Part shown: positions 28,167-36,273 of the stretch, one piece after another
How the letters are laid out: every line of letters begins with the position of its first letter
Position numbering within the stretch: the stretch's first letter is position 1
DNA from: a virus
Strand: one strand, 5' to 3'
Length of the DNA stretch: 52,141 nt
IMG/VR virus record: IMGVR_UViG_3300031957_000416
Coordinates: 1-52,141 of that record
The notes under the pieces: generated by a model
Database searches by the model: none
Seen by the model: only the letters and a program-made list of their open reading frames with translations
Told to the model about the DNA's origin: nothing
Translations under genes and position numbers: made by a program

Positions 28167-29356
28167 TTAAATTACTACTCAAAAAAAATTTTTATGAAAA
28201 GAATAAAGGTAAAGTATCTAAGACTACATTTAGTAATGGATTAGGAAACTTTTTTTCTACAATAGAAAGAGCACATCATGATTATGAAGATGATCTAACT
28301 ATAGATGATCTTATAAATTTACATACAGAAAAGTATAATCCTGCACTTACAAGGGCAGCTAAATTAAACTTTGAAACTTTAGTACAAGAGATAAAGAAAG
28401 AGCAAGAGCCTAACGCAGCAGTTGCTTCAGATATTATTGAAGCTGTACATAAAAGAAACTTAGCACACAAAGTTGCAGTTATAGCTACAGATATATTTAA
28501 CGGACAAGACAAATCTTTTAATGAAATCAAACAGTTATTAGATGGCACAGAAGAAGAAGCAGATGAGCACCAATCAGTTACGGAAGATATACCAGAGCTT
28601 ATAGACTCATTAGATATACAAACTAAATTTCAATTTAACCTACCAAGTTTACAAGAACAAGTTCCAGGTATTGGACCTGGCAATTTAGTTATTGTGTTTG
28701 CAAGGCCAGAGTCAGGTAAGACTGCGTTCTGGGTTAATCTTGTTGGTGGGCTACAAGGTTTTGCATCGCAAGGTGCGAAAGTCTGTGCATTAATAAATGA
28801 AGAACCTGCAGTCCGTACTCAGATGAGAGTCATCAATGCACATACAGGCATGACAAAAGATGAGATAATAGATAATATGGATTTAGCAAAAGAAAAATGG
28901 AAGGAGATAAAAGATAATGTTAAACTTTTGGACACTGTTGATTGGACTATTGATGATGTCGATAGTTTTTGTAAGCATCACAGGCCCGATATACTTGTCA
29001 TTGACCAGCTAGATAAAGTTAATATGTCTGGTAATTTTACTAGAACAGATGAGAAACTTAGAGCTGTATACACAGGGGCAAGAGAGATAGCTAAACGACA
29101 CGAGTGTTGCGTGGTAGCAATATCACAAGCATCAGCAGATGCACATGGTAAGACCAGAATATCATTTGATATGATGGAGAACTCAAAGACAGGTAAAGCT
29201 GCAGAGGCAGATTTAATTATAGGGATAGGTAAGCACGGCACTTTAGATTCCTTGGATACTACTAGGGTTATGTGCATAAGTAAGAATAAGATATCTGGAT
29301 ATCATGGAGAGATTACTTGTAACATTGAGCCACAACTATCGAGGTACAGAGTATGA
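28148..29356 (+). CDS. Replicative DnaB/gp4-type helicase (402 aa)
   Basis: The RecA-like core has Walker A A-R-P-E-S-G-K-T (185-192), an E-E-P-A-V-R motif (218-223), Walker B D-I-L-V-I-D-Q (281-287) and the sensor A-I-S-Q-A-S (324-329). The Walker A carries P-E in place of more usual G/A residues but keeps G-K-T. The N-terminal 150 residues are helical and acidic. A hexameric 5'-3' helicase opening the fork for the family A polymerase is expected. It overlaps primase upstream and the PP-loop gene downstream by 4 bases. Confidence 0.9.
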   Translation: MQERQLIKLLLKKNFYEKNKGKVSKTTFSNGLGNFFSTIERAHHDYEDDLTIDDLINLHTEKYNPALTRAAKLNFETLVQEIKKEQEPNAAVASDIIEAVHKRNLAHKVAVIATDIFNGQDKSFNEIKQLLDGTEEEADEHQSVTEDIPELIDSLDIQTKFQFNLPSLQEQVPGIGPGNLVIVFARPESGKTAFWVNLVGGLQGFASQGAKVCALINEEPAVRTQMRVINAHTGMTKDEIIDNMDLAKEKWKEIKDNVKLLDTVDWTIDDVDSFCKHHRPDILVIDQLDKVNMSGNFTRTDEKLRAVYTGAREIAKRHECCVVAISQASADAHGKTRISFDMMENSKTGKAAEADLIIGIGKHGTLDSLDTTRVMCISKNKISGYHGEITCNIEPQLSRYRV

Positions 29357-30153
29357 AAAAGCTAACAGTAATATCATTGGGTGCAGGAGTACAATCAAGT
29401 ACCATGGCACTAATGGCAAATAATGGCCTCATAGATCCTATGCCTACCTGTGCTATTTTTGCAGACACACAAAATGAACCCAAATATATATATGAATACT
29501 TAGAGTATCTAAAGGGCATATTAAAGTTTCCTGTGTACACAGTAACAAAAGGAAACATAAAAGAGGACATGCTAAAGCCCACTACTGGAGGTTATACCTT
29601 TCCTACTGCACCTTTCTATACTCTAAAGAATGGAAAGAAAGGCATGGTCATGCGGCAGTGCACAAATGACTACAAGATTCAAGTTATAAGAAAAAAAATT
29701 AGGGATCTTTTAGGGCTAAAAAGATATCAGCATGTAAAAAAAGATATGTTTGTTGAGCAATGGATAGGCATATCTACAGATGAAATTGCCAGAAAAAAAC
29801 CAGCCAGAGACAAGTTCATAACTAACAGATGGCCTCTTCTTGAAGAGACAATGAATAGGCAAGATTGCATTGATTGGATGAAAGAGCATGGGTATAAAAT
29901 GCCAGAGAAAAGTGCATGTAATATGTGCCCATTTCATGATGACAAATACTGGGCTAACCTTAAAAAGAATCACCCTGAAGAATTTGCTGACGCTGTTGAT
30001 ACAGATACCAAAGTAAGAAATCTTGGAAGAGATAAAGATGCAGAACTATTTATACATAAAACTTGCAAGCCACTATCTGAGGTTAAATTTGACACGGAAG
30101 AAGACCAATTAGATATGTTTGATAATGCCTGCGAGGGTATGTGCGGAGTTTAA
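29353..30153 (+). CDS. PP-loop ATPase, PAPS-reductase-like (266 aa)
   Basis: The N-terminal S-L-G-A-G-V-Q-S-S-T (8-17) is the PP-loop that binds and splits ATP in PAPS reductases and N-type ATP pyrophosphatases. A-I-F-A-D-T-Q (34-40) is the usual following strand. Cysteine pairs occur at C-N-M-C-P-F (~190) and near the C-terminus (C-E-G-M-C). A true assimilatory reductase would need the C-terminal E-C-G-x-H motif, which I do not see. A base- or backbone-modifying thiolation or activation enzyme is as likely. It lies between helicase and polymerase. Confidence 0.7.
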   Translation: MKKLTVISLGAGVQSSTMALMANNGLIDPMPTCAIFADTQNEPKYIYEYLEYLKGILKFPVYTVTKGNIKEDMLKPTTGGYTFPTAPFYTLKNGKKGMVMRQCTNDYKIQVIRKKIRDLLGLKRYQHVKKDMFVEQWIGISTDEIARKKPARDKFITNRWPLLEETMNRQDCIDWMKEHGYKMPEKSACNMCPFHDDKYWANLKKNHPEEFADAVDTDTKVRNLGRDKDAELFIHKTCKPLSEVKFDTEEDQLDMFDNACEGMCGV

Positions 30154-30335
30154 TAGAAAGTTTAATAGACGTTGGCAGTGGCTTCTTACTTGCAACTGCA
30201 TTGCAGTTACTAATTTTCCCCTTCTTTGGTCTATACCCTAGTTTGACTGATAGTGCAGGTATTGCTATAACATTTACATGCATATCTATATTAAGATCCT
30301 GGATGTGGAGATTAATTTTTAGGAGAATAAAATGA
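30141..30335 (+). CDS. Two-segment membrane protein (64 aa, DUF7220-like)
   Basis: The start is a GTG at 30141 with GAGG five bases upstream, overlapping the PP-loop gene. Two hydrophobic segments (F-L-L-A-T-A-L-Q-L-L-I-F-P-F-F, then I-A-I-T-F-T-C-I-S-I-L) are joined by a short polar loop, and the C-terminus is basic (R-S-W-M-W-R-L-I-F-R-R-I-K). The pattern fits small phage membrane proteins of the DUF7220 type, as I recall them. Function unknown. Confidence 0.65.
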   Translation: MRSLIESLIDVGSGFLLATALQLLIFPFFGLYPSLTDSAGIAITFTCISILRSWMWRLIFRRIK

Positions 30336-32395
30336 TTACAGTATTAGACGTAGAAACTAGCTTTCAAATTAAAGATGGTGGCAAGGTAGATCCTTTACCA
30401 TTCAATCCAAATAATTGCCTGGTTAGTATCGGTGTTAATGACGAGTACTATTTTTTTAATCACAACCATAATAGCTTTGACATACAGGCTAATCATAAGG
30501 CAGTTCAAGATATTCTTGATAGGACTAAACTGTTAGTTGGTCACAATATTAAGTTTGATTTAGTATGGCTACTTGAATCTGGATTTAAGTATGATGGCAG
30601 ATTGTATGATACAATGATAGGTGAGTATGTATTATTACGAGGCTTGCGTAAGCCACTATCTCTAAAAGAGATATGTAAACGTAGAAGTATAGCACAAAAA
30701 TCTGATGCTGTAGATCAGTACATGAAAGACAAAATATCATTTGAAGATATACCTGTGGATATCATAGAGGAATATGGAAGACAGGATGTGGTATCCACTA
30801 GAGCTCTGTTTGATTCTCAGATGGCAGATTTTAAAAAAGAAAATAATAGATGCCTTCTTAAATCTGTAAAGATGATGGGAGAGTTTTTACCTGTGCTTGC
30901 AGACATGGAGATGAATGGTATAAACATTGACCTAGAGTCCCTTGATTCTGTGGAGCAACAGTTCAAAGAAGAGTTTGGATTACTTGCACAGCAGATAAAG
31001 AAAATAATATGGGAGAAGATGGGGGATACACCAATCAACCCATCAAGCACTGAGCAACTATCGTGGCTAATATACTCAAGAAAAGTTGTCGATAAAAAGA
31101 GATGGACTAATGACTTTAACATAGGCATAGATAAATTTACCAAGAGAAAAAAGAAACGGCCAACATTATCAAAGTCAAAGTTTAGGGATATGATAATGGC
31201 TAATACAGAAGTCATAAAAAAAACTACAGCGTCTCAGTGCAGTAGGTGTTCTGGTAAAGGCCTTATAAGAAGATACAAAGTTAATGGAGATCCTTACAAA
31301 AACTTAAGTAAGTGTGACGCATGTGATGGCGGCACTCTTTACTTAAAACTTAGCAGAACTGCAGGCTTTAATCAGTTTCCTATTGGTGTATCCGAAGTTG
31401 CAGAAGGTGGGTTTAAAACAGATAGGGATACCTTGAGACGATTGTCAATGAGAGCACAAGGAGATCTTAAAGAGTTTGTTGATCTTATCATCAGATACAA
31501 TGCAATTGATACATATCTAAATACATTTGTAAATGGTATGAGAGATCATGTAAATGCAGATAGCATACTCCATCCTAAGTTTATGCAATGCGTTACAGCA
31601 ACAGCAAGGCTATCCAGCAGAGATCCTAATTTCCAAAACCAACCCCGGGGAAATACTTTTCCAATAAGAAAAGTTATATCATCCAGGTTTAAGGGTGGTA
31701 AGATTATGGAGATAGACTTCTCACAACTAGAGTTTAGAACTGCTGTGTTCCTAGCACAAGACAAGCAAGGCATGAAAGATATTGATGATGGTGTTGATGT
31801 TCACCAGTTTACTGCTGACACCATAGGAGTTTCACGACAAGAGGCAAAGGCACATACCTTTAAACCTTTGTATGGTGGCATGTCAGGAACAGAAGATGAG
31901 AAAAGATACTACAAAGCATTTCTTGAGAAGTACAAAGACATAGCTAACTGGCATGAGAATTTACAGAGTAATGCCATACAATATAAAAAGATTAAGATAC
32001 CATCAGGTCGTGAGTATTCTTTTCCTTATGCACAGAGGCAAGCCTGGGGTGGATCTAGTTACTCTACACAGATTAAGAACTATCCTGTGCAGGGTTTTGC
32101 TACAGCAGACATAGTTCCTATAGCCTGCATTAATGCATATAAAATGATGAAAGAAAATAAAGTAAAGAGCTTACTAATAAATACTGTACATGACTCCATA
32201 GTAGTTGACGCACATCCAGATGAGTTTAAACTTATGACTTCTATTCTAGACAAGGCCACTGCTGGAGTTACAGATTATCTCTATGATGTGTACAATATAG
32301 AGTTTAATGTGCCACTTGACACTGAGTTAAAAATGGGGGATAATTGGTTAGATATGGACGAAGTAAATTTAAAAAAAGAAAGGATAGTCTTATGA
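30332..32395 (+). CDS. Family A DNA polymerase with inserted DnaJ-like zinc module (687 aa)
   Basis: The 3'-5' exonuclease has D6/E8 (L-D-V-E-T), D76 (H-N-I-K-F-D) and D152 (Y-G-R-Q-D). Polymerase motif A is D462-F-S-Q-L-E-F, motif B R502-x3-K506-x3-F510-x3-Y514-G, motif C V-H-D621-S-I. F510 corresponds to E. coli Pol I Phe762. At 303-331, between exonuclease and palm, sits C303-S-R-C306-S-G-K-G ... C328-D-A-C331-D-G, a DnaJ-like zinc module. This matches the insertion reported for SAR116 phage HMO-2011. All catalytic residues are intact; this is the phage replicase. Confidence 0.95.
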   Translation: MITVLDVETSFQIKDGGKVDPLPFNPNNCLVSIGVNDEYYFFNHNHNSFDIQANHKAVQDILDRTKLLVGHNIKFDLVWLLESGFKYDGRLYDTMIGEYVLLRGLRKPLSLKEICKRRSIAQKSDAVDQYMKDKISFEDIPVDIIEEYGRQDVVSTRALFDSQMADFKKENNRCLLKSVKMMGEFLPVLADMEMNGINIDLESLDSVEQQFKEEFGLLAQQIKKIIWEKMGDTPINPSSTEQLSWLIYSRKVVDKKRWTNDFNIGIDKFTKRKKKRPTLSKSKFRDMIMANTEVIKKTTASQCSRCSGKGLIRRYKVNGDPYKNLSKCDACDGGTLYLKLSRTAGFNQFPIGVSEVAEGGFKTDRDTLRRLSMRAQGDLKEFVDLIIRYNAIDTYLNTFVNGMRDHVNADSILHPKFMQCVTATARLSSRDPNFQNQPRGNTFPIRKVISSRFKGGKIMEIDFSQLEFRTAVFLAQDKQGMKDIDDGVDVHQFTADTIGVSRQEAKAHTFKPLYGGMSGTEDEKRYYKAFLEKYKDIANWHENLQSNAIQYKKIKIPSGREYSFPYAQRQAWGGSSYSTQIKNYPVQGFATADIVPIACINAYKMMKENKVKSLLINTVHDSIVVDAHPDEFKLMTSILDKATAGVTDYLYDVYNIEFNVPLDTELKMGDNWLDMDEVNLKKERIVL

Positions 32396-32484
32396 AAAAA
32401 TTTGAACGGTTTACACTTAGTTTATTTGATTTGCTAGTATTTGTGGCAATATTTGTTTTAGTTATTATTAATATAATTGCTTGA
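32392..32484 (+). CDS. Membrane microprotein after the polymerase (30 aa)
   Basis: The ATG overlaps the polymerase stop (ATGA), so it would be translated by coupling. The product is one hydrophobic helix (L-L-V-F-V-A-I-F-V-L-V-I-I-N-I-I-A) after a short basic start (M-K-K-F-E-R-F). Its role is unknown. Confidence 0.5.
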   Translation: MKKFERFTLSLFDLLVFVAIFVLVIINIIA

Positions 32485-32517
32485 CATTTTTTATAAATTA
32501 TGATAATAAGGAGCATT

Positions 32518-32718
32518 ATGTCAAAAATCTTAAAAGCATTAACTGATCGCTATACTGCACAAATATCAGAAGCAAAAGCAGTACTAGAAATCTATGTAAA
32601 TAAATCTGTTGGTATTGGAGAACATCCCCAGCATATTGACGAGGTAGATAAATTAGTACAGAAGATAGCAGCTGCTAAAGAAAACCTTATGGTGATCAAT
32701 GAAATACAAGATATATAA
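32518..32718 (+). CDS. Small helical protein (66 aa)
   Basis: The start is the ATG at 32518 with AAGGAG six bases upstream; an ATG 18 bases earlier lies before the ribosome site. Two amphipathic helices (L-K-A-L-T-D-R-Y-T-A-Q-I and V-D-K-L-V-Q-K-I-A-A-A-K-E-N-L) suggest a helical hairpin that dimerises. It sits between polymerase and the putative ssDNA-binding protein. No family known. Confidence 0.65.
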   Translation: MSKILKALTDRYTAQISEAKAVLEIYVNKSVGIGEHPQHIDEVDKLVQKIAAAKENLMVINEIQDI

Positions 32719-32742
32719 ATCAACAAAAAGGAGGACAATGTG

Positions 32743-33591
32743 ATGTCTAACAATGAAGTGGCTAACATAGACGGTCTATCGCAAGATCAGATCATGTCTA
32801 TGATTGGCCAAGAGAAATCTTCTACTGGCAACTTCTTACCGAAGCTAGCCATAAATAGATTTCCAGAAAACGATGATGGTGCGGAAGTGCCAGTAGGATC
32901 ATACGGTGTGTATGTTCCTGAACTAGATAGTTACGCTTATGGAAAGCCAGTAACTTTTAGACCATTCATGAATGCATATCAGTATATGAAGTACGATGCA
33001 GACAAGAATGAATACAGCAACAGAAGTATAATCTTTAAGTCTTGGAAAGATGAGGCTATAGATATACAAGGTGGCGTGAGATGTGGTAAGATACCAGCAA
33101 AAGAACTTGCTAATATTTCTGATGAAGAAAGAATGAAACAGAAAGCGATAAAGTGTTATCGTTTAGTTTATGGTTTAGTTTCTTTTAAAGGTACAGTGCC
33201 AGGAGGAGACACAACAGAAGTAAAAGACTTACCTGTGTTGTGGAAAGTAACAGGCAGTAACTTTAAACCTGTTGGAGAGGCTATAGAAAGTCTTAGACGC
33301 AGAGGTAAAGTAATGTTTAATCACACACTTGAACTTAAAACTATGAAGAAGAAAGCAGGCAGTAATGTATTCTATGTCTCTAATATATCAGTCAATCCAG
33401 AAGAGGTTACGTTCACTGATAAAGAAAAAGAAATTCTCTTATCTTTTCAAGATGTTATCAATACTGAGAACGAAGAAATAGTAGAGCTCTGGCGTGCTGC
33501 TAAGAAGGCATCTCCTAGTACAGCGGATGCAAAAATCATAGAAGTAGCAGACGATCTAGAAGGCGATCCAGCGGAGATACTTGCTTCGTGA
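32743..33591 (+). CDS. Putative ssDNA-binding or recombination-associated protein (282 aa)
   Basis: The ATG at 32743 is chosen; a GTG directly before it is equally near the GGAGG. The protein has a beta-rich middle (P-V-G-S-Y-G-V-Y-V-P, G-L-V-S-F-K-G-T-V, N-H-T-L-E-L-K-T-M) and an acidic C-terminus (V-A-D-D-L-E-G-D-P), a layout shared with phage ssDNA-binding proteins. Position between polymerase and exonuclease fits. There is no signature motif, so the call is from architecture and context. Confidence 0.5.
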   Translation: MSNNEVANIDGLSQDQIMSMIGQEKSSTGNFLPKLAINRFPENDDGAEVPVGSYGVYVPELDSYAYGKPVTFRPFMNAYQYMKYDADKNEYSNRSIIFKSWKDEAIDIQGGVRCGKIPAKELANISDEERMKQKAIKCYRLVYGLVSFKGTVPGGDTTEVKDLPVLWKVTGSNFKPVGEAIESLRRRGKVMFNHTLELKTMKKKAGSNVFYVSNISVNPEEVTFTDKEKEILLSFQDVINTENEEIVELWRAAKKASPSTADAKIIEVADDLEGDPAEILAS

Positions 33592-34481
33592 GTTCAGACA
33601 TCCTAGAAAAAGTTAGGGTGTTTCTTGAGGCCGCATCGAAGGATGCGGTTGAGGTATCCGATGATTTGATTGACCAGTTTGGTAAGGCTTGTGCTGATTC
33701 ATTCCGCAAGCAATTTACTGACCAAAGAAAAAAAGAGTTTGGTCTTAGGGCATCAAACATCGGAAGACCTTTATGTCAACTGCAAATGGAAAAGAAAGGT
33801 GTTAAAGGAGAGTCACAGCCATATAATTTTAAGATGAGAAATTTTTTTGGTGACTTAGTAGAGCAAGCTGCTATGATAATTATGAAAGCATCTGGAGTAG
33901 AGATACAATCAGAGCAGACAAAGACAGAATATAAACTTGATGGCACAAGTGTAAATGGCACACTTGATGTAGAGATTGAAGATAAAGTATGGGATATTAA
34001 AAGTGCATCTCCCTGGTCATTCACTAATAAGTTTGGAGAGAACGGTGGGTTCCATGCAGTAGCAGATGATGATCTGTTTGGATACCTAGCACAGGGCTAT
34101 ATGTATGCAGAGGCTAGACAAAAACCATTTGGTGGGTGGATAGTAATTAATAAATCTACAGGAGAGTGGGTGCTAACAGAGGCACCAATAGCTGATGATG
34201 AGTATAAAGAAAAAGCAATTAGTGATATTGACAATAATATAAGAGCTATAACTTTAGACAAAGAATTTAAAAGATGTTTCAAAGATGAAGATGAGTACTT
34301 TAGAAAGCAGAAGACAGGTAATAAAGTTCTAGGTACGGCATGTAGTTTCTGCCCTTACAAGTTTCCTTGTTGGGGAGAAAACTTGCAGATGCTGCCACAA
34401 CAGCAATCGCAAGCTAAAAACCCTAAATGGGTTTGGTATACTAAGGTTAATAATCCTAGGGTAGAGGACTATGACTCCTAG
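33588..34481 (+). CDS. PD-(D/E)xK exonuclease with Cas4/AddB-type cysteines (297 aa)
   Basis: The start is GTG, overlapping the previous stop. The nuclease core has G-T-L-D127 then W-D136-I-K138 and Q169-G-Y-M-Y173, the usual D, (D/E)xK and QxxxY motifs of RecB-family nucleases. Four cysteines, C63 before the core and C252-x2-C255-x5-C261 after it, are placed as in Cas4 and AddB, where they hold a 4Fe-4S cluster. The enzyme probably processes DNA ends in recombination or host DNA breakdown. It overlaps the following nuclease gene by 11 bases. Confidence 0.8.
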   Translation: MSSDILEKVRVFLEAASKDAVEVSDDLIDQFGKACADSFRKQFTDQRKKEFGLRASNIGRPLCQLQMEKKGVKGESQPYNFKMRNFFGDLVEQAAMIIMKASGVEIQSEQTKTEYKLDGTSVNGTLDVEIEDKVWDIKSASPWSFTNKFGENGGFHAVADDDLFGYLAQGYMYAEARQKPFGGWIVINKSTGEWVLTEAPIADDEYKEKAISDIDNNIRAITLDKEFKRCFKDEDEYFRKQKTGNKVLGTACSFCPYKFPCWGENLQMLPQQQSQAKNPKWVWYTKVNNPRVEDYDS

Positions 34482-34830
34482 TATACGCAGTAGAAAAGCC
34501 AAGGGGCGAAGGCTTCAAAACTGGGTTAGGGACGCACTACTTGGTGCGTTCCCTAGCTTAAAGGTAGACACAGATGTATGGTGTGCTATCATGGGAGAGT
34601 CTGGTATAGACATCAAGCTCTCTGAAAAAGCCCAAAGGTTATTCCCATTCTCTATTGAATGTAAGAATAAGGAAACTTGGAAAGGATTGTATGATGCTTA
34701 TGACCAATCAATTTCAAATTCTAAACTAGAACCTGCCGTAGTTTTAAAAATGAATGGCAGGAAACCCCTTATAGTACTTGACTGTATGTCATTTATAGGT
34801 ATTATAAAAGAAACAAACAAAGGAGAATAA
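34471..34830 (+). CDS. Holliday-junction-resolvase-like endonuclease (119 aa)
   Basis: The motif G-I-D47-I then I-E63-C-K65-N is a PD-(D/E)xK nuclease active site. Preceding R-S-R-K-A-K-G-R-R-L-Q-N-W-V is a basic helix, as in small archaeal-type or phage resolvases. The length (119) is normal for such enzymes. Placed just after the exonuclease, it could resolve branched DNA before packaging, like T7 endonuclease I. Nuclease call is fairly sure; substrate is inferred. Confidence 0.7.
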   Translation: MTPSIRSRKAKGRRLQNWVRDALLGAFPSLKVDTDVWCAIMGESGIDIKLSEKAQRLFPFSIECKNKETWKGLYDAYDQSISNSKLEPAVVLKMNGRKPLIVLDCMSFIGIIKETNKGE

Positions 34831-34831
34831 A

Positions 34832-35014
34832 ATGGTAACATTTCCAAAAGATATAACTGACGAAGAGATAGAACTTATGTCAGAGAAAATACAAGAAGAG
34901 CAACAGCAAGCTATTGATGAGCTTAGATTCAAAAGAAAAAAACTTAAAGAGACTGGGGTTCCAGATGATGATGATAGTATCGTTGGCATTGATGAACTTA
35001 TGCATAACATATAA
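34832..35014 (+). CDS. Acidic coiled-coil protein (60 aa)
   Basis: A 60-residue acidic protein with one long helix (E-E-I-E-L-M-S-E-K-I-Q-E-E-Q-Q-Q-A) and an Asp-rich end (V-P-D-D-D-D-S-I). AAAGGAG precedes the ATG. It shares its last base with the next start. Function unknown. Confidence 0.6.
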   Translation: MVTFPKDITDEEIELMSEKIQEEQQQAIDELRFKRKKLKETGVPDDDDSIVGIDELMHNI

Positions 35015-35319
35015 TGGATAAAGATAATTTAAAAGGTTTTGATTTTCTAAATACAGTTTCTGTAGTTATAAGCCCTCATGAAAATGGTTTTGTCTGTGGC
35101 ATTGTGGATCCTAAAGATCCAGCAGATAATGACATATGTTCTATAATAGGAAAAGGACTTATTAGATATGTTACGGAACATCCAGAAGTTATCTATCAAG
35201 AGGGGCTTCTTGAAATGGCAGAAAAAGAAAGCAAAGATAGAAGAGAGTCTAATATCTTTGATGATGATGATAATGTTGTAGACATACTTAATTTTTTAAA
35301 CAAAAAGGATTTACATTAA
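35014..35319 (+). CDS. Hypothetical protein (101 aa)
   Basis: A 101-residue soluble acidic protein. The first part looks beta-rich (S-V-V-I-S-P-H, F-V-C-G-I-V-D-P), followed by helices and a Asp-rich stretch (F-D-D-D-D-N-V-V-D). Stop and start overlap with both neighbours by one base, indicating coupled translation in the replication operon. No family recognised. Confidence 0.65.
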   Translation: MDKDNLKGFDFLNTVSVVISPHENGFVCGIVDPKDPADNDICSIIGKGLIRYVTEHPEVIYQEGLLEMAEKESKDRRESNIFDDDDNVVDILNFLNKKDLH

Positions 35320-36059
35320 TGACAACACATTTAGTAATAGGAGACCCCCATTGTACACCACATGCTAGTAATGAGAGGTTTACTTGGGCAGGTAGAATGG
35401 CTAAAGATTTAAAGGTAGATAAAGTAATTTGTATGGGGGACTTTGCAAGTATGGACTCTATGTCTAGCTACGATAAAAAGAAAAAGTCGTTTGAGGGTAG
35501 GCGATATAAAAAAGATATAGAGCATACACATGATGCACTACAAAAGTTTAATGATGGTATAGGTAAGCATGATGCAGAGATGCATATGTTATTGGGTAAT
35601 CATGAAGATCGTATACTTCGTATGGTAGAAGATAATCCAGAACTTGAAGGGCACATGACTATAGATGATCTAAAGTATCCAGAGTATGGGTGGCACACAT
35701 ATGACTATAGATATCCTGCTGTAATTGATGGAGTATACTACTCACATAATTTTCCTAGTGGTGTTATGGGTACAGCTATCTCTGGAGAGAACATGGCTAG
35801 AGCTCTAGTAAATAAAAACAAAGTATCATCTACTGTTGGGCATTCACATCTATTAGATTATGCTATTGCGTCTAAGCCATCTGGTAAAAAGATAATGGGA
35901 TTATCTGCAGGCTGTTACTTAACTCATAGAGAAGCATATGCATACAATACACAGAGGCTATGGTGGAGTGGACTTATAGTTAAACGTAATGTAAAAGGTG
36001 GAGAGTATGATATTGAAACTGTAAATATCCAGGAGGTAAAGAAAAGATATGGCAGATGA
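35319..36059 (+). CDS. Calcineurin-type metallophosphoesterase (246 aa)
   Basis: The signature is complete: G-D9-P-H11 (motif I), G-D41-F (motif II), G-N94-H95-E-D (motif III), S-H143-N-F (motif IV) and G-H174?-S-H (G-H-S-H ending near 177, motif V). Two metal ions, such as Mn or Fe, are expected. Phage relatives remove phosphate from nucleotides, DNA ends or proteins, and the substrate cannot be read here. Its stop overlaps the DUF3310 gene by 11 bases. Confidence 0.85.
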   Translation: MTTHLVIGDPHCTPHASNERFTWAGRMAKDLKVDKVICMGDFASMDSMSSYDKKKKSFEGRRYKKDIEHTHDALQKFNDGIGKHDAEMHMLLGNHEDRILRMVEDNPELEGHMTIDDLKYPEYGWHTYDYRYPAVIDGVYYSHNFPSGVMGTAISGENMARALVNKNKVSSTVGHSHLLDYAIASKPSGKKIMGLSAGCYLTHREAYAYNTQRLWWSGLIVKRNVKGGEYDIETVNIQEVKKRYGR

Positions 36060-36273
36060 TGTAAATTTTCCAGAGCACTACAGACAATCCAATACAGAGA
36101 CCATTGAACTAATCAAAGAATCAATGACTACTGAAGAGTTTCATGGATATCTAAAGGGTGCATGTATGAAGTACATGGCCAGGTATAAGTATAAAGGTAA
36201 CCCTGTGCAGGATCTTGAAAAGGCACAGTGGTATTTAAAAAGATTAATACACGAGGTAGAGTGCAATGATTAA
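36049..36273 (+). CDS. DUF3310 protein, T7 gp1.7-like (74 aa)
   Basis: The sequence follows the DUF3310 pattern: V-N-F-P-E-H-Y (5-11), E-T-I-E-L-I, then F-H-G-Y-L-K-G-A-C-M-K-Y-M-A-R-Y-K-Y-K-G, and a final L-E-K-A-Q-W-Y-L-K-R-L-I. This domain forms most of T7 gp1.7, a nucleotide kinase. A role in nucleotide metabolism is therefore plausible but not shown. It lies beside the phosphoesterase and the AdoMetDC-like gene. Confidence 0.85.
   Translation: MADDVNFPEHYRQSNTETIELIKESMTTEEFHGYLKGACMKYMARYKYKGNPVQDLEKAQWYLKRLIHEVECND

Noticed and set aside
32481-32509. TTGACA-17-TAATAA before the 66-aa gene
   Set aside because: The predicted start would fall downstream of the ribosome site of 32518, which would then be lost, and the -35 overlaps the previous stop. 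Probably chance in AT-rich DNA.
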